Positions 1 to 9,275 of a stretch of DNA of 64,000 bases are shown one piece after another. The stretch is from positions 1 through 64,000 of the forward strand of contig OZ240674.1 in assembly GCA_965198795.1 (NCBI GenBank), written 5' to 3'. Below the pieces are notes generated by a model. That model made no database searches, had not been told where the DNA came from, and saw nothing but the letters and a program-made list of their open reading frames with translations. Made by a program: the position numbers and the translations under genes. Source of the DNA: G965198795 sp965198795. Its GTDB lineage: Bacteria > Pseudomonadota > Alphaproteobacteria > Rhodospirillales > Casp-alpha2. The first letter of the stretch is position 1. Every line of letters starts with the position of its first letter.

Positions 1-1197
1 GGCCCCACCTGCACCCAACTGCTGGCTTGGTTCGGGGCGGACGTGATCAAGGTGGAACGTCCCGGCGCCGGCGACGCGACCCGCAAACAACTGATCGACA
101 AGCCGGGCGCGGACAGTCTGTACTTCACCATGTTGAACCACAATAAACGCTCGGTGACGCTGAACACCAAGTCGGACGAAGGCAAGGCCATCTTCACCAA
201 ACTGATCGAAACCTGTGACGTGATGGTTGAGAACTTCGCGCCGGGCGCGCTTGATCACATGGGCTTCCCCTGGGAGCGTATCCAAGAGATAAACCCGCGC
301 ATGATCTACGCGTCCGTCAAAGGCTTCGGCCCCGGAAAATATGCCGATTGCAAGGTCTATGAGAACGTCGCGCAGTGCGCTGGCGGCTCGGCTTCCACCA
401 CTGGCGTGCGGGGTGAGACGCCCATGGTGAGCGGCGCGCAAATCGGTGACTCGGGCACCGGTCTGCACCTCGCTCTCGGTATTGTCACGGCGTTGTTCCA
501 GCGTACCCGATCCGGCAAGGGCCAACGTGTGGAATGCGCCATGCAGGACTGTGTGCTGAACTTGTGCCGTGTGAAGTTGCGCGACCAGCAGCGCTTGGAC
601 GCCGGTCCCTTGAAAGAATACTCGCAGTTCGGCGAAGGCGTCGAATTCGGCGAGGCCACGCCGCGGGCGGGCAATGATTCGGGCGGCGGTCAGCCGGGCC
701 GGATTCTGAAGTGCAAGGGTTGGGAAACCGACCCCGACGCCTATACCTATTTTATCACCCAGGCCGCCGCTTGGAAAAACGTGTGTGACGTCATCGGCAA
801 ACCGGAATGGAAGGAAGACCCCGAGTGGGCCACGCCGGAAGTTCGTCTGCCAAAGCTGAACCGGGTATTCGACGCCATCGAAGCCTGGACGAAGACCAAG
901 ACCAAGTTTGAGGTCATGGAAATCTGTAACCCGCTGAACATCCCGGTCGGTCCGATCCTGTCCATGAAAGAATTGGCCGAAGACCGAGGTTTGCGCGAGA
1001 CCGGCACGATCGTCGAGGTGGACCACCCGGAGCGCGGCCCGTACCTGACGGTAGGCTGTCCCATCAAGCTCAGCGATTGCCCGGCCGATGTCGAGCGTTC
1101 GCCCCTTTTGGGGGAGCACACGGATGAAATCCTGGGCGCCGTTCTCGGCATGTCCGCCGATGAAATAGCCGGGGCAAAAAAAGCCGGTGCCGTTTAA
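1..1197 (+). CDS. frc: Formyl-CoA:oxalate CoA-transferase, 5' end outside window
   Basis: Class III (CaiB/BaiF) CoA-transferase that moves CoA from formyl-CoA to oxalate, giving formate and oxalyl-CoA in oxalate breakdown. The frame is open from base 1, so the protein starts before the window; the GTG at 43 is internal. The MQDCVLNLC segment carries the Asp (codon 547-549) that matches the aspartyl-CoA-forming residue of the family. The Gly-rich loop SGGGQPG and the following [12 protein letters not shown] are hallmarks of true formyl-CoA transferases rather than other CaiB-like enzymes. The C-terminal [11 protein letters not shown] is also typical. It leads an operon with a formyltransferase-like gene and fhs, which use the resulting C1 unit. 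The usual partner, oxalyl-CoA decarboxylase, is not visible and may lie upstream. Confidence 0.93.
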   Translation, partial: GPTCTQLLAWFGADVIKVERPGAGDATRKQLIDKPGADSLYFTMLNHNKRSVTLNTKSDEGKAIFTKLIETCDVMVENFAPGALDHMGFPWERIQEINPRMIYASVKGFGPGKYADCKVYENVAQCAGGSASTTGVRGETPMVSGAQIGDSGTGLHLALGIVTALFQRTRSGKGQRVECAMQDCVLNLCRVKLRDQQRLDAGPLKEYSQFGEGVEFGEATPRAGNDSGGGQPGRILKCKGWETDPDAYTYFITQAAAWKNVCDVIGKPEWKEDPEWATPEVRLPKLNRVFDAIEAWTKTKTKFEVMEICNPLNIPVGPILSMKELAEDRGLRETGTIVEVDHPERGPYLTVGCPIKLSDCPADVERSPLLGEHTDEILGAVLGMSADEIAGAKKAGAV

Positions 1198-1236
1198 GCG
1201 GCGGCGCTCAAGGATCATTTTGACGGGAAACAAGCC

Positions 1237-2160
1237 ATGCGTTTGATCGTTAATGGCCAGCAGGCCTTTTGTCAGTCCACCATCGAGGCGATTCTTGAAA
1301 AGGGCGAGGATGAAATCGTCTGTGTGCTCTGCGCGCCCGATAAAGAAGGCGGGCCGGTCGATCCGGTGAAGGAACTGGCGCGAGAGAAGGGTCTGACCCT
1401 TTACCAACCGCCCAACTATTCGGATGCGGAAGTACTGGACTACCTCCGCAGTCTTGACGCCGATCTGATGGTCATGGCCTACATGATCATCTTCGTACCG
1501 GAAGAAGCCCGCAATATTCCGAAGCACGGCTCCATCTGCTTTCACCCGTCCAAGCTACCCGCTTACCGGGGTCCCAGTTCCATCAACTGGCCGATCATCG
1601 GCGGTGAAACCTCGACGGGCTTGACGATCTTTTATCCGGACGACGGCCTGGACGAAGGCGACATCCTGCTCCAGAAGGATTTTGAAATCGGTCCCGATGA
1701 TACGTTGGGCGATATGTACTTCGGCAAGATATTCAAAGCAGGCGTCGAGGGCATGTTGGAAGCCATCGACTTGGTGCGGGCGGGCAATCCGCCCCGCGCG
1801 CCTCAGGACGCGAGCCTGGCCACCTACGAATCCTGGTGCCGCAAGAAGCAAGCCCGGATCGATTGGAACCAGCCCTATCGGGTTGTCTACAACTTGATCA
1901 GGGGCTGTAACCCGCAGCCGGGTGCCTGGACCACCGTCAACGGAGAGCGGCTGGCCATTTTCGACGCCCGCGCCGAAGCCGGGAACTTCGGTTCCAGGCG
2001 CGGCGAGGTTTTCGAAATCGGTAAGGACTATTTCAAAGTCGGCGCCATGGGCGGCTGCGTCAAAGTCATGCGCGTGAAGCCGGACGGCGACAAGAAACTT
2101 CACGCCAATGACTACATCGCCAAGTACGGACTCGAGAAGGGGGCGATTCTGGGCGGATAA
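1237..2160 (+). CDS. Stand-alone formyltransferase / 10-formyl-THF hydrolase-like protein
   Basis: A 307-residue formyltransferase: N-terminal formyl_transf_N domain to about residue 190, then a C-terminal Fmt-type domain. It resembles the hydrolase half of 10-formyl-THF dehydrogenase (ALDH1L1) more than methionyl-tRNA formyltransferase. The active-site region reads SICFHPSKLP, so the Asn of Fmt (INVHxSLLP) is Cys here, while the catalytic His and the Asp of DDGLDEGDILLQK remain. No aldehyde dehydrogenase domain follows and there is no N-terminal ACT domain, which excludes PurU. It lies 39 bp after frc and 91 bp before fhs, so it belongs to the C1 operon. Family is secure; the exact reaction (10-formyl-THF hydrolysis or transfer of formyl to or from another carrier) is inference. 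Confidence 0.82.
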   Translation: MRLIVNGQQAFCQSTIEAILEKGEDEIVCVLCAPDKEGGPVDPVKELAREKGLTLYQPPNYSDAEVLDYLRSLDADLMVMAYMIIFVPEEARNIPKHGSICFHPSKLPAYRGPSSINWPIIGGETSTGLTIFYPDDGLDEGDILLQKDFEIGPDDTLGDMYFGKIFKAGVEGMLEAIDLVRAGNPPRAPQDASLATYESWCRKKQARIDWNQPYRVVYNLIRGCNPQPGAWTTVNGERLAIFDARAEAGNFGSRRGEVFEIGKDYFKVGAMGGCVKVMRVKPDGDKKLHANDYIAKYGLEKGAILGG

Positions 2161-2251
2161 ATGACGTTTCCGGTCAAGGAGACGCGGCCGCGATAACCTA
2201 CATCCGCACGACTTCTCACACGGAAACCCAAGATACCTGGAGGGGCACGCC

Positions 2252-3925
2252 ATGCCGAAAAGTGATATCGAAATCGCCCGCGAGGCGGCCATGCGGAACA
2301 TCGCCGAAGTGGGCGCGAAGCTGGACATTCCGGCGGACCAGCTTTTGCAATACGGACCCCATAAGGCCAAAGTCTCCATGGACTATATCGACAGCCTGCG
2401 GGACAAAGAAGACGGCAAGCTGATTCTGGTCACCGCGATTACGCCGACCCCGGCGGGCGAAGGTAAAACCACCACGACCGTCGGTCTGGGTGATGGTCTG
2501 AACCGGATCGGCAAGAAGACCGCCATCTGCCTCCGCGAGCCGTCCCTGGGTCCGTGCTTCGGCATGAAAGGGGGCGCCGCCGGCGGCGGCCACGCCCAAG
2601 TCGTTCCCATGGAAGACATCAACCTGCACTTCACCGGTGATTTCCACGCCATCGGCATTGCTCACAACCTGCTGGCCGCGTTGATCGACAACCACATCTA
2701 CTGGGGTCATGAGCCGCAAATCGACAGCCGCCGCGTCGCCTTCAAGCGCGTGGTTGACATGAACGACCGGGCGCTCCGCCAGATCACCAACTCGCTGGGC
2801 GGCGTGGCCAACGGCTTCCCGCGCGAAGACGGCTTCGACATCGTGGTCGCGTCCGAAATCATGGCCATCTTCTGCCTGGCCACCGGCCTGGATGATCTCA
2901 CCAAACGCATCGGCAACATCGTGATCGGTCAAAACCGCAAGCGCGAGCCGATCCATGCGCGTGACGTCAAGGGGCCGGGTCCCATGTCGGTTCTGTTGAA
3001 GGAGGCGCTGGCGCCCAACCTGGTGCAGACGCTGGAGAACAACCCGGCGTTCGTGCACGGCGGCCCGTTCGCCAACATCGCGCACGGTTGTAACTCCGTG
3101 CTGGCCACGAAGACCGCGCTGAAGATCGCCGATTACACGGTGACCGAGGCGGGCTTTGGCGCCGATCTGGGCGCCGAGAAGTTCTTCGACATCAAATGCC
3201 GGAAAGCCGGCCTGAAACCGGACGCGGCCGTCATCGTCGCAACCGTCCGCGCGCTCAAGATGCATGGCGGGGTGAGAAAGGACGAGCTTGGCGTCGAAAA
3301 TGCCAGCGCCGTCAGGAAAGGTTGTTCCAATCTGGTCCGCCACATTCAGAACGTTAAGAAATTCGGCGTGCCGGTGACCGTCTCCGTCAACCAGTTCATC
3401 ACCGACACGGACGCCGAGATGAAAGAGGTGTTGAAAGCCGCCGAAGCCGAAGGCGTAAAAGCCTTCATCGCGTCCCACTGGGCGAACGGCGGGGCCGGCG
3501 CGGAAGATCTTGCCAGGCACGTCGTTGAACTGGCCGAGAGCGGTGCGGCGCAATTCGCGCCGCTCTATCCTGATGAAATGCCGCTGTTCGAGAAAATAGA
3601 AGCGGTCGCCAAGGAAATCTATGGCGCCAGCGGCGTCGCTGCGGACGGCAAGATTCGTCAACAACTCAAGGATTGGGAAGCCCAGGGCTATGGCGGCTTC
3701 CCCATCTGTATGGCGAAGACGCAGTATTCCTTCTCGACGGACCCGGATCTGAAGGGCGCCCCTTCGGGCCACACTGTGACGGTTCGCGAGGTCCGGCTGT
3801 CCGCCGGCGCCGAGTTCATCGTCGTCGTGACGGGTGCGATCATGACCATGCCGGGACTGCCCAGGATTCCGTCGGCGAACAGCATTCATCTTAACGAAAA
3901 CGGCCAAATCGAGGGCCTGTTCTGA
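2252..3925 (+). CDS. fhs: Formate--tetrahydrofolate ligase
   Basis: ATP-dependent ligation of formate to tetrahydrofolate, giving 10-formyl-THF in the cytoplasm. The 557-residue length is the family norm. The ATP-binding segment [16 protein letters not shown] lies near residue 70, followed by the conserved [18 protein letters not shown] block and a HFTGDFHAI segment. A good ribosome-binding site (GGAGGGG) precedes the ATG at 2252. In this operon it would capture formate released by the CoA-transferase. A long open frame on the opposite strand is a GC-bias shadow. Confidence 0.97.
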   Translation: MPKSDIEIAREAAMRNIAEVGAKLDIPADQLLQYGPHKAKVSMDYIDSLRDKEDGKLILVTAITPTPAGEGKTTTTVGLGDGLNRIGKKTAICLREPSLGPCFGMKGGAAGGGHAQVVPMEDINLHFTGDFHAIGIAHNLLAALIDNHIYWGHEPQIDSRRVAFKRVVDMNDRALRQITNSLGGVANGFPREDGFDIVVASEIMAIFCLATGLDDLTKRIGNIVIGQNRKREPIHARDVKGPGPMSVLLKEALAPNLVQTLENNPAFVHGGPFANIAHGCNSVLATKTALKIADYTVTEAGFGADLGAEKFFDIKCRKAGLKPDAAVIVATVRALKMHGGVRKDELGVENASAVRKGCSNLVRHIQNVKKFGVPVTVSVNQFITDTDAEMKEVLKAAEAEGVKAFIASHWANGGAGAEDLARHVVELAESGAAQFAPLYPDEMPLFEKIEAVAKEIYGASGVAADGKIRQQLKDWEAQGYGGFPICMAKTQYSFSTDPDLKGAPSGHTVTVREVRLSAGAEFIVVVTGAIMTMPGLPRIPSANSIHLNENGQIEGLF

Positions 3926-3958
3926 ACCGGAACCGATTTTTTCCCGAGGATGTGAACA

Positions 3959-4813
3959 ATGAGCATTCGCAATATCTTGGTCCCGGTCCGGGGCGACGGA
4001 AAAGGCGAGCGGTTGATGGACCATGCCGTCTTGATGGCGAAAGCGCTGGATGCTCATCTTGACGTTTTTCACGCCCGCGTCAGGGCGCGGGACCTGCTGA
4101 CGTTTGGCGCGCCGTTGGCCCGTTTGATGCAGTCGGACATCAAAGAAGTGGCCGAGAAACACGCGGCGGCCGAGGAGGAACGGGTCCGGAAACTGTTCGA
4201 CGACTATTGCGAAAAGAACGGTGTGACGATCACCGATCAACCGGGAGCCGGCGGCGGCGTCACCGCATCCTGGCACGAGGAGTCCGGCAAGCAATCCGAC
4301 GTGATTTCCCGAAAAGGACGGTTGACGGATTTGATCCTTGTTTCAAAACCCGACGAGGATGGCGGACAAAACACCTTTGAGGCGGCCCTTTTGGAAACCG
4401 GCCGTCCTGTGATTATGGCGCCCACGAAGCGCGGTGAAACCATCGGCGAAAAAATCGCCATCGCCTGGAACGGCAGCGCCGAGGCCGCCGGCGCCGTCGT
4501 GAATTCCCGTCCCATCCTGGAGCGGGCGGAAGAGATTCTTGTGCTGACCGATCCGAATCATTCCGATCAGGCGTTGGACGCCGACGAACTTGCGCGGTAT
4601 TTGATATTGCGCGGCAAATCGCCGCGCATCATCAAGATGAGCGCCGCCGCGCACAAGATCGGCCAAATGATCCTGAGAGTTTGCGGTCGTGAAGATGTGG
4701 ATTTGCTTATCATGGGCGGCTTCGGGCAAATGCATCGCCGCGAACTGGTTATGGGCGGCGTGACCGAATACATCGTCGCCAACGCGGATATTCCGGTGCT
4801 GTTCCGGCACTAG
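3959..4813 (+). CDS. Universal stress protein, two UspA domains
   Basis: A 284-residue tandem UspA protein. The N-terminal domain begins RNILVPVRGDGKGERLMDHA and the second starts near residue 155 (EKIAIAWNGSAEAAGAVV). The C-terminal ATP-binding loop GGFGQMHRRELVMGGVTEYI keeps the G-x2-G-x9-G spacing, but has Gly where ATP-binding members have Ser/Thr, so nucleotide binding is uncertain. It follows fhs by 33 bp with SD-like GAGGATG before the ATG, so it is probably cotranscribed with the C1 genes. Its role is stress-related by family; the specific function is unknown. Confidence 0.85.
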   Translation: MSIRNILVPVRGDGKGERLMDHAVLMAKALDAHLDVFHARVRARDLLTFGAPLARLMQSDIKEVAEKHAAAEEERVRKLFDDYCEKNGVTITDQPGAGGGVTASWHEESGKQSDVISRKGRLTDLILVSKPDEDGGQNTFEAALLETGRPVIMAPTKRGETIGEKIAIAWNGSAEAAGAVVNSRPILERAEEILVLTDPNHSDQALDADELARYLILRGKSPRIIKMSAAAHKIGQMILRVCGREDVDLLIMGGFGQMHRRELVMGGVTEYIVANADIPVLFRH

Positions 4814-4840
4814 GTTTCGCCATCCAATCGACGCATGACA

Positions 4841-4863
4841 GACATGAGAATACATCTCATGTC
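4841..4863. repeat. Perfect hairpin after the frc-fhs-usp operon
   Basis: Nine-base arms GACATGAGA / TCTCATGTC around a five-base loop, 28 bp after the usp stop. No T-run follows on either strand, so it is not a classic intrinsic terminator. It may stabilise the 3' end of the operon mRNA or be an operator for the downstream transporter. Confidence 0.45.
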
Positions 4864-4907
4864 GCTTACAGGCCTTGCTGTCAAACTGAAAAGGCTCAAT
4901 CTATGCG

Positions 4908-4925
4908 GGTTGAGTTTCCTCAACC
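4908..4925. promoter_or_regulatory. Inverted repeat just upstream of the MFS gene
   Basis: Arms GGTTGAG / CTCAACC with a TTTC loop end 15 bp before the MFS start codon. The position suits an operator or a translation-controlling hairpin. No recognisable Shine-Dalgarno sequence lies between it and the ATG. Confidence 0.3.
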
Positions 4926-4940
4926 GAAGTTGAAGTTTTC

Positions 4941-6134
4941 ATGCGCCGCAATGCCGTGCCTCTCTGGCTGGCGACCGTCAGCCGCTCTCACGTCACCACC
5001 TTCGTGGTCCTTTTCACCTTGGAGGCGGTTTGCCGCGCCATTCCCATGGCTCTGGTGCCGCTATTGACGAAACAGGCGCTCGGCGACGCGCAAAAGGTAA
5101 GCCTCGCCTATTTCCTGGTCGGCGTCGTCGCCTTGTTGTCGTGCCTGTTGATCCCGATACTCACGCGTTTCATTCGCCGCCGCGGCCTGATGACATTGGG
5201 TTGCGGCCTTTATGTCGCCGCGGCGGCGCTTTACCTGTGGAGCGATCCCGTCACGATCGTCGCCGGACTGTCGGCGCAGATGGTGGGCGCGGCGTGTCTG
5301 GAGAACGCGTTGAGCTTGTACGTGCTTGATCATGTGCCCCGGCGGGAACTCGGCCGGTTCGAACCCAGGCGCATGTTAATGGCGGGGGCCGCGTTCATCA
5401 TCGGGCCCTGGTTAGGCGTGGAGCTGATGGGCTGGTTCGGCGTGCTTGTTCCGTTCGGACTGATGGCGTTAAGCGCGATCATGCTGATCGCCATCTTCTG
5501 GGTCCTGCGGATCAAGGATGATCCGGCGATCAACCAAACATTCACGCCGCCGCCCAACCCGCTTCGTTTCCTGCCGCGCTTTTTCAGGCAGCCTCGCCTG
5601 CGTCTTGCTTGGACCTTGGCCTTGGCGCGGACCAGTTGGTGGATCATGTTCTTTATCTACGCGCCGATCTTCGTCACCGAGTTGGGTTATTCCGAACGAG
5701 TGGCGGGCATGGTCGTCTCACTGGGCACGGCGGCCATGCTGCTGATGCCCCTTTGGGCGAGGATTGCCGAGAAGCGGGGAACCCGTGTTCTCCTCATGAC
5801 CGGCTATGGCCTCTCCGGCGCGCTCTCGATCCTGGTGACCGTGTCCGTTGGCGAACCTGTTTGGTTCGCGGTCGCCATTTTGACCCTTTCGGCCGTCGCG
5901 GCGACGATAATTGACGGTGTTGGGAACGTACCCTTCCTGCGCGCCGTTCACCCTTATGAGAGAGGGGAGATGACAGCCGTGTTCACCACCTATCGCCAGA
6001 CGGCGCAACTGGCCATGCCGGGGGCGTTGTCGGCGGCGCTGCTGACGGCGCCGCTTCATGGGGTCTTCGCCGTCGGCGGCGTCCTGTTTCTAACAATGGC
6101 GGGAGTCTCCCGCTTCATTCCGAAGCGGATGTAA
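4941..6134 (+). CDS. MFS family transporter
   Basis: A 397-residue, very hydrophobic protein with about 12 predicted membrane segments. Basic loops such as RFIRRRGLM sit between helices 2 and 3, where the MFS A-motif normally lies, and AEKRGTRVLL is the matching second-half loop. The end TMAGVSRFIPKRM is cytoplasmic and basic. The substrate cannot be told from sequence. The gene stands alone, preceded by two hairpins and facing the tolC-like gene. No strong Shine-Dalgarno is visible, so the start is moderately sure. Confidence 0.8.
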   Translation: MRRNAVPLWLATVSRSHVTTFVVLFTLEAVCRAIPMALVPLLTKQALGDAQKVSLAYFLVGVVALLSCLLIPILTRFIRRRGLMTLGCGLYVAAAALYLWSDPVTIVAGLSAQMVGAACLENALSLYVLDHVPRRELGRFEPRRMLMAGAAFIIGPWLGVELMGWFGVLVPFGLMALSAIMLIAIFWVLRIKDDPAINQTFTPPPNPLRFLPRFFRQPRLRLAWTLALARTSWWIMFFIYAPIFVTELGYSERVAGMVVSLGTAAMLLMPLWARIAEKRGTRVLLMTGYGLSGALSILVTVSVGEPVWFAVAILTLSAVAATIIDGVGNVPFLRAVHPYERGEMTAVFTTYRQTAQLAMPGALSAALLTAPLHGVFAVGGVLFLTMAGVSRFIPKRM

Positions 6135-6388
6135 GGCGGCCGGCGAACCGTCATTCGAAGCGGGACGAGGATACAAGCGGGCCGCAGGCCGGCGGCTGGC
6201 GCCAGATCACCCGTTTCTGTTCCATTAAGCGCCCGAGGCGGCGCCCAACGGTGATGTCATTATCCGGCGAAAGAGTAAAAACTTGGATTCCAGGACCGAT
6301 ATCCGGCAAAGCCCGTCAATCCGGACGTGGACGAGATAAAAACCAGCCTCTGATCAACCTTTCGCCGGAACGGCGTTCAAAAAAAGGA
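6135..6388. other. Convergent intergenic region
   Basis: Lies between the 3' ends of the MFS and tolC-like genes. A short CGCCG-GAA-CGGCG hairpin near 6364-6376 is present, but the adjacent A/T run is on the wrong side for a terminator of either gene. No coding signal seen. Confidence 0.5.
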
Positions 6389-7726
6389 TTATCGGGCGGA
6401 CGGCAGGGCGGCGACTTGCAGGTCGAGGGTCAACGCGTCCAGCCGCCCCATGGCGAGCAATAACTGATAGACGAACAGCCGCTCGTCGTAAGCGGCCGTG
6501 GTGAAGTCGATCTGTGCGTTGTTGACCTCGTTCTCCGCGTCCAGAACGTTCAGCACAGTTTCCCGGCCCGCCTCCCGCAACCGGCGCCGGGAGACGGCGA
6601 CCTCGGAGGCGATGTTCACCGCGTTCTCAAGAAGCGCCACCCGTTTGCGCACGGTTTGCAGGTTTTCCCACGAAAGCCGGGTTTGTTCCTCCACTTGCGC
6701 CGCGGCCGCTAGGCGGCGATCACGCTCGGCCCCTGTTTCAAAGCCCCTTTGAGCGCGCGTCCTCGGTGTCGAGAAGCCGGAGAACAAATCCCAACTCGCG
6801 GTCACGTTGAACTGTAGATCGCGTTCCGTATCGGTCGAGCCGCTTTCATTCTGTTCGAACGTATACAAGGTTTCCAGGTCAACCGTCGGAAACAGTTCGA
6901 CCGACGCGGATTTTTCCTCTTGAACGGCGACTTCGATGTTCGCGGCCGCGGTCCGCACGGCGGGGTGTTCCGTCTTGGCGATGGCGATCGCGCGCTCCAA
7001 TGAGCTTGGAATTGCGTCCACCGGCGGGACCGGGTCGAACATCCACTCCGGGTTGGCCGGGAAACCATAAATTTGCAGAAAGGTATGCAGGGCGTTCTTG
7101 AACTGGCCTTCCGCGTTGACTCGCCGTTCTTTCGCCGTTTGCAGGCGTGCTTTCGCCGTCAGCACGTCAACGGTGATGCCAGAACCCCGGCGGACGCGTT
7201 CATCCTCTAAATTCAACTGACGCGAGATTCGGTCCTCGCTTTCCCTAAATAACTTGACCAGCCGTTGCCGGCGCAGGACTTCGATATAGGCCTCGACGCC
7301 ATCCAGTAAGGTCTGCTGCCGCATGCCTTCCAGGCTGATGGCGCTAAGCTTGCGGTTCAACTCGGCGATCCCGACATTGATCCTCGCGGCGTTCCCGTCG
7401 TACAGCGGCTGGGTGAGGGCCAGTGTGGATGTCTTGCGATTATCAAAATCATCCTGCGTCCCGCCCCTGCGGGTCGCACTGTTGTTGATTGTCTGAAAGC
7501 CGGTTTCCGCGGTCAGGGAAAGGATAGGCAACAGGGCGGACTTGGCGACCCCGACGGCTTCGCCGTTGGCGGACAGGTCATTGGCGGCGGCGCGAATATC
7601 CGGATGCTTTCGAAGCAGCTTGGAGAGTTCGACGCGCAACTCGGCGCCCAGCGCCGGCGCCGCCGATAACGACAGGCCCATGGCGGCGGCGGCCAGAATC
7701 CCCTCAATCGCCTTTCGCGGCGTCAT
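6389..7726 (-). CDS. tolC: TolC-family outer membrane efflux/secretion protein
   Basis: A 445-residue outer-membrane channel of the TolC / type I secretion family. The N-terminus is a signal peptide (MTPRKAIEGILAAAAMG then cleavage near PALGAE). Two OEP repeats follow, with the typical ALTQPLYDGNAAR at the first beta hairpin and ASWDLFSGFSTPRTRAQ at the second. Long amphipathic helical stretches rich in Ala, Glu and Arg make the periplasmic tunnel. No membrane-fusion protein or ABC/RND pump gene is adjacent, so it probably serves pumps encoded elsewhere. The family is clear; the tolC symbol is by family only. Confidence 0.88.
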   Translation of the reverse strand: MTPRKAIEGILAAAAMGLSLSAAPALGAELRVELSKLLRKHPDIRAAANDLSANGEAVGVAKSALLPILSLTAETGFQTINNSATRRGGTQDDFDNRKTSTLALTQPLYDGNAARINVGIAELNRKLSAISLEGMRQQTLLDGVEAYIEVLRRQRLVKLFRESEDRISRQLNLEDERVRRGSGITVDVLTAKARLQTAKERRVNAEGQFKNALHTFLQIYGFPANPEWMFDPVPPVDAIPSSLERAIAIAKTEHPAVRTAAANIEVAVQEEKSASVELFPTVDLETLYTFEQNESGSTDTERDLQFNVTASWDLFSGFSTPRTRAQRGFETGAERDRRLAAAAQVEEQTRLSWENLQTVRKRVALLENAVNIASEVAVSRRRLREAGRETVLNVLDAENEVNNAQIDFTTAAYDERLFVYQLLLAMGRLDALTLDLQVAALPSAR

Positions 7727-8018
7727 GCGCGCTCAATCCCCGACATGGCGGCAGTCTACACCAATCGCCGCCGCTTCCCCAATCCCAGGCGTTGTTATGC
7801 CGGATCGGGGATTAAAGGGGGCTTAAGGGGGCGGGGCCGTTTGGTCATTGTCCCGCTCATCCCGGCCCGGTTTCATGATGATCTCCGCATTGTGAGCGCA
7901 TAATGCAGCAGCGGGATATAAATGGGACGTATCAACGAAGCGGACCCGGACCACCGCTTGGATGCGGCTTAACCCATTGTTTCAAAAATGTTTTTCATGG
8001 CCTGAAAGGAGGCTGAAT
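7727..8018. other. Intergenic region at the left edge of the island
   Basis: About 290 bp with no convincing gene. It marks the change from core genes to the accessory island. I looked for a copy of the tRNA-fMet 3' end here as an attachment site and saw none. Confidence 0.5.
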
Positions 8019-8528
8019 TCACAAACCACGCGCAACGCCGGCGGGCGTTGCAATGGAAAAGTCACCAAGCGGATTGGACAAAACAACCAGAGGCGCACGT
8101 CTAAGCCACCACCCACTTAGCAGGGTCGGAAAGGTCGCTGACAGCGAAACCAGCATCGCCATATGCTCAATCGGGACGAAGACATAGACGGTCAATGTCT
8201 CGTCATAAGCGCCTAACGAGCCTATCGCGGAGGGCGGCTCCCGCCATTTCTCGTCACTCATGCCGCCTCTAGAACTAAGGGTTAGTTCTGCACTGCTGTA
8301 TTTGCTTTTGACCGGCTCCATCAGATCGCCGGAGAATGTCAGCGTGGCGAGGTCACTGTAAGGGCCATCATCAAACTGGTTTTTCGGATCACTGATCCGG
8401 AAGCCGTAATGGCAATCCCAATCGTTCACCTGAAATACATAGTGGACCGGCTCGTCCTTCGGCTTCCGCGCGCGGCGTTTCCGCTTTTTGGCGGGGGCGG
8501 CATCAGCGCTTTTTGCTTCTTTGGCCAT
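8019..8528 (-). CDS. Hypothetical protein, island gene
   Basis: A 169-residue protein I do not recognise. The ATG at 8528 is preceded by GGAG at good spacing, which makes it better than the longer frame from 8588. It begins MAKEAKSADAAPAKKRKRRA, a lysine/arginine- and alanine-rich tail that suggests nucleic-acid contact, followed by a mixed alpha/beta region. The last 40 residues are hydrophobic and unlike the rest, so the C-terminus may be altered. It is co-directional with the small genes upstream and probably in one operon with them. Confidence 0.55.
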   Translation of the reverse strand: MAKEAKSADAAPAKKRKRRARKPKDEPVHYVFQVNDWDCHYGFRISDPKNQFDDGPYSDLATLTFSGDLMEPVKSKYSSAELTLSSRGGMSDEKWREPPSAIGSLGAYDETLTVYVFVPIEHMAMLVSLSATFPTLLSGWWLRRAPLVVLSNPLGDFSIATPAGVARGL

Positions 8529-8584
8529 GAATGGGTTCTCCACTTTCCCGAGGGCCAAAAGATCGGGATCGGCAGCGCAGCCAT

Positions 8585-9010
8585 TCAAAACAGGGAAAAT
8601 TGCTGCTGCTCTCCCTTCGTAAATGTAACAGGGGGACCGCAGAGCACAAATTCATCGCCGGAATGTCTGACAATCATTCCGTTATAAAAGCCGCTGGGAT
8701 CACTATGTGCGGTGTCGGCGTGACGTATCTTTTTCAGATAGGTCATCGGGTTCCCGTCATAGACGCTGACATGCGCGAGCCGATAAGCCTTAGCAGAGAT
8801 ATCATCAGCGGCACCTGAAAGCCCGACAGACACCCAAAGCGCTCCATTCCACGAGAACGATTTACGTACCGGCTCGCCCATTCCGATCCGGTCGGCGCTG
8901 TATGAGGCCACGATATCGCCCTCCCCTATGGTTTTTTGTCTGCGGTGACACCATTCACCCCATGCGAGTCGCTCCGGATCGACTGGCTGCAATGTTGGAT
9001 CAATCTGCAT
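8585..9010 (-). CDS. Hypothetical protein ending in a sliding-clamp-binding-like motif
   Basis: A 141-residue unknown protein. The ATG at 9010 overlaps the end of the restored upstream frame (stop at 9000-9002) by 11 bp, as expected for translational coupling, and is a better start than the TTG at 9043. The C-terminus is EQQQFSLF; the last five residues match the bacterial beta-clamp-binding pattern QLSLF except for Phe at the second place. Such tails occur on polymerases, mismatch-repair proteins and several plasmid proteins. The function of the body is unknown. It sits in a plasmid/ICE-like module with a parB remnant. Confidence 0.6.
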   Translation of the reverse strand: MQIDPTLQPVDPERLAWGEWCHRRQKTIGEGDIVASYSADRIGMGEPVRKSFSWNGALWVSVGLSGAADDISAKAYRLAHVSVYDGNPMTYLKKIRHADTAHSDPSGFYNGMIVRHSGDEFVLCGPPVTFTKGEQQQFSLF

Positions 9011-9273
9011 GGCGCAACGGATTGTCGGGCAACTCCTCTGCAAAACCTTCCGCGCCGCACTCGGGACAGGAATTGCTCCAGCTTGTCACCATTCATCATA
9101 GCGACGTTGTAGTCCTCGTCTGTCAGCAAGACGTAGCCGCTATGGGTATTCATCATCAAATGAACCCCATCGCACAGGAAATCGAGCGGGTTTTCGCAAT
9201 AGGCCTCTAAAAGCTCCGCTCCTATTTTCAGTTCCCGAAATCCAAAGACCCTCAAATCTGTGGACGTTGTCAT
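9000..9273 (-). pseudogene. Small unknown gene with a one-base frameshift
   Basis: The ATG at 9273 has a very good Shine-Dalgarno (AAGGAGAG) and starts MTTSTDLRVFGFRELKIG, then runs well to ...MMNGDKLEQF near 9071. As written the frame then changes character (SRVRRGRFCRGVARQ). Dropping one C of the CC at 9069-9070 restores CPECGAEGFAEELPDNPL with a zinc-ribbon-like CxxC, ending at a stop at 9000 that overlaps the next gene's ATG. This natural gene boundary supports a real ancestral reading frame of about 90 residues. The frameshift may be mutational decay or a homopolymer sequencing error. Confidence 0.6.
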
Positions 9274-9275
9274 AC

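Noticed and set aside
2216..4294. 692-residue open frame opposite fhs and usp
   Set aside because: No family motifs, strange composition, and fully overlaps two certain genes; a GC-bias shadow.
6360..6385. Hairpin as a terminator for tolC or the MFS gene
   Set aside because: The A/T run lies on the wrong side of the stem for either direction.
7727..8018. Attachment site (copy of tRNA-fMet 3' end) at the left edge of the island
   Set aside because: Searched by eye for the tRNA end sequence and found no copy; no integrase gene either.
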